Assembly (NCBI RefSeq): GCF_937941905.1
Contig: NZ_CALDGS010000118.1
Coordinates: 1-6,388, forward strand
From: an uncultured Mycolicibacterium sp.
GTDB lineage: Bacteria > Actinomycetota > Actinomycetes > Mycobacteriales > Mycobacteriaceae
DNA: 6,388 nucleotides
Direction of reading: 5' to 3'
The number at the start of each line of letters is the position of its first letter. The first letter of the stretch is position 1. Below are positions 5,466 to 6,388 of this stretch, piece after piece. Made by a program: the position numbers and the translations under genes. The notes beneath the pieces were generated by a model that was not told the origin of the DNA, did not search any database, and worked only from the letters and a program-made list of their open reading frames with translations.

Positions 5466-6388
5466 GTGGACAACGCGTACCGACCCCGAACTGTCGCAAC
5501 CCGGTATCGGCCGCGCCGCACGTGCCTGTCGGTGCCCGGGAGCAGCGACAAGATGATCGCCAAGGCCAAGGGCCTGCCGGCCGACCAGGTGTTCCTGGAC
5601 CTCGAGGACGCGGTCGCCCCGGATGCCAAGGAACAGGCCCGGACTCGCGTCGCCGCGGCACTGGCCGAGGACGGCTGGGCCGGGCAGCTGCGCGGGGTGC
5701 GGGTCAACGACTGGACCACGCCGTGGACCCACGCCGACGTCATCGAGGTGGTGTCGGCCGCCGGGGCACAGCTGGACGTGATCGTGCTGCCCAAGGTCAC
5801 CGACATCGCCCACATCCACGCGCTGGACCTGCTGCTGACCCAGCTGGAGACCAAGCTCGGGCTGGAGGTGGGCCGGATCGGCATCGACGCGCAGATCGAG
5901 GACGCGCGCGGGCTGCTCAACGTCAACGCCATCGCCGCGCACCCGCGGGTGCACGCGCTGGTGCTGGGCCCGGGCGACATGGCGGCCAGCCTGAACATGC
6001 GCACCCTGGAGGTCGGCGGCCAGCCGGAGGGCTACGACCTCGGCGATGCCCACCACCACACCCTGATGACCATCCTGGTCGCCGCCCGCGCGCACGGGGT
6101 GGCCGCGATCGACGGCCCGTACGTGCGGGTACGCGACGTCGAGGGGTTCCGCCGGTCGGCGGGCCGGGTGGCCGCGCTCGGCTACGACGGCAAGTGGGTG
6201 CTGCACCCGGACCAGATCGCGGCGGGCAACGAGATCTTCAGCCCGCGCCAGGAGGACTACGACCGCGCCGAACTGATCCTGGAGGCCTACGAGTGGCACA
6301 CCTCGGCCGCCGGCGGCGCCCGCGGGGCGGTCATGCTCGGCGACGAGATGATCGACGAGGCCAGCCGCAAGATGGCGCTGGTGATCGC
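5466..6388 (+). CDS. CitE/HpcH-family CoA ester lyase (malyl-CoA lyase-like), 3' end outside window
   Basis: Member of the HpcH/HpaI aldolase/citrate lyase beta superfamily: Mg2+-dependent TIM-barrel enzymes that cleave, form or hydrolyse acyl-CoA esters such as malyl-CoA, methylmalyl-CoA or citramalyl-CoA. The 307 complete codons show RRTCLSVPGSSDKM (17-30), FLDLEDAVAPD (43-53), VRVND with candidate catalytic Arg79, the metal-ligand candidates Glu145 and Asp171 (in GPGDMAAS), IDGPY (215-219) and KWVLHPDQI (243-251). The extended C-terminal part resembles the long malyl/methylmalyl-CoA lyase branch more than short CitE, but the substrate cannot be assigned. The frame runs off the right edge; family length of roughly 310-330 suggests few residues are missing. 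GTG 5466 is preferred because the family motif starts soon after and GAGAG precedes it. An in-frame ATG at 5439 would add nine residues and overlap the divergent start codon. Confidence 0.88.
   Translation, partial: MDNAYRPRTVATRYRPRRTCLSVPGSSDKMIAKAKGLPADQVFLDLEDAVAPDAKEQARTRVAAALAEDGWAGQLRGVRVNDWTTPWTHADVIEVVSAAGAQLDVIVLPKVTDIAHIHALDLLLTQLETKLGLEVGRIGIDAQIEDARGLLNVNAIAAHPRVHALVLGPGDMAASLNMRTLEVGGQPEGYDLGDAHHHTLMTILVAARAHGVAAIDGPYVRVRDVEGFRRSAGRVAALGYDGKWVLHPDQIAAGNEIFSPRQEDYDRAELILEAYEWHTSAAGGARGAVMLGDEMIDEASRKMALVI

Noticed and set aside
5444..6004. Minus-strand open frame opposite the CoA ester lyase.
   Set aside because: Ser/Ala/Arg-rich with no family features, while the plus strand encodes an uninterrupted conserved lyase.
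4152..6299. Very long minus-strand open frame upstream of and continuous with the DUF1003 gene (nearly 900 residues in all).
   Set aside because: It runs through the MgtE-like gene in another frame and antisense to the CoA ester lyase. Its translation is low-complexity Arg/Pro/Gly/Ala with no family motifs. Only the part from 4151 down is a real protein.
1..6388. CRISPR array, insertion sequence, phage gene, tRNA or rRNA, or a defence system.
   Set aside because: No regularly spaced repeats, transposase or integrase motifs, or tRNA-like cloverleaf sequences were seen. Composition and gene content are uniform and core-like.

Overview
The window is very GC-rich, densely packed and uses GTG starts often. 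Gene content and order point to a mycobacterium (Mycolicibacterium-like) or a close actinobacterial relative. The end of an HtrA-type protease followed at once by tatB matches, from memory, the end of the M. tuberculosis sigE-rseA-htrA-tatB block. The minus-strand genes mrp, lytic transglycosylase, DUF1003 protein and MgtE-N/CBS protein match the Rv1229c-Rv1232c order. Species cannot be fixed from sequence alone.

Layout: (1) 1-917, plus strand: the 3' part of htrA (protease active-site serine plus PDZ domain), then tatB two bases later. (2) 933-5440, minus strand, convergent with tatB. In transcription order: a soluble PRC-barrel/MgtE-N/CBS protein, a DUF1003 two-helix membrane protein joined by a 4-base GTGA overlap, a 116-base gap with a promoter and a CRP-like operator, an exported lytic transglycosylase with a Pro-Ala-Gly tail, then after 40 bases the Mrp Fe-S/P-loop ATPase. 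(3) 5466 (or 5439) to the right edge, plus strand, divergent from the MgtE-like gene: a CitE/malyl-CoA-lyase-type CoA ester lyase, cut off at its 3' end.

Functional themes: envelope quality control and protein export (HtrA, TatB), peptidoglycan remodelling (transglycosylase), Fe-S cofactor handling (Mrp), a probable divalent-cation sensing or membrane module (MgtE-N/CBS plus DUF1003), and CoA-ester carbon metabolism. No mobile element, CRISPR array, tRNA or rRNA was seen. This looks like ordinary core chromosome. The points most worth following up are a channel-less MgtE regulator coupled to a small membrane protein, an Mrp that lacks the usual CxxC, a CRP-like site over the transglycosylase promoter, and a very compact divergent promoter with overlapping candidate start codons.
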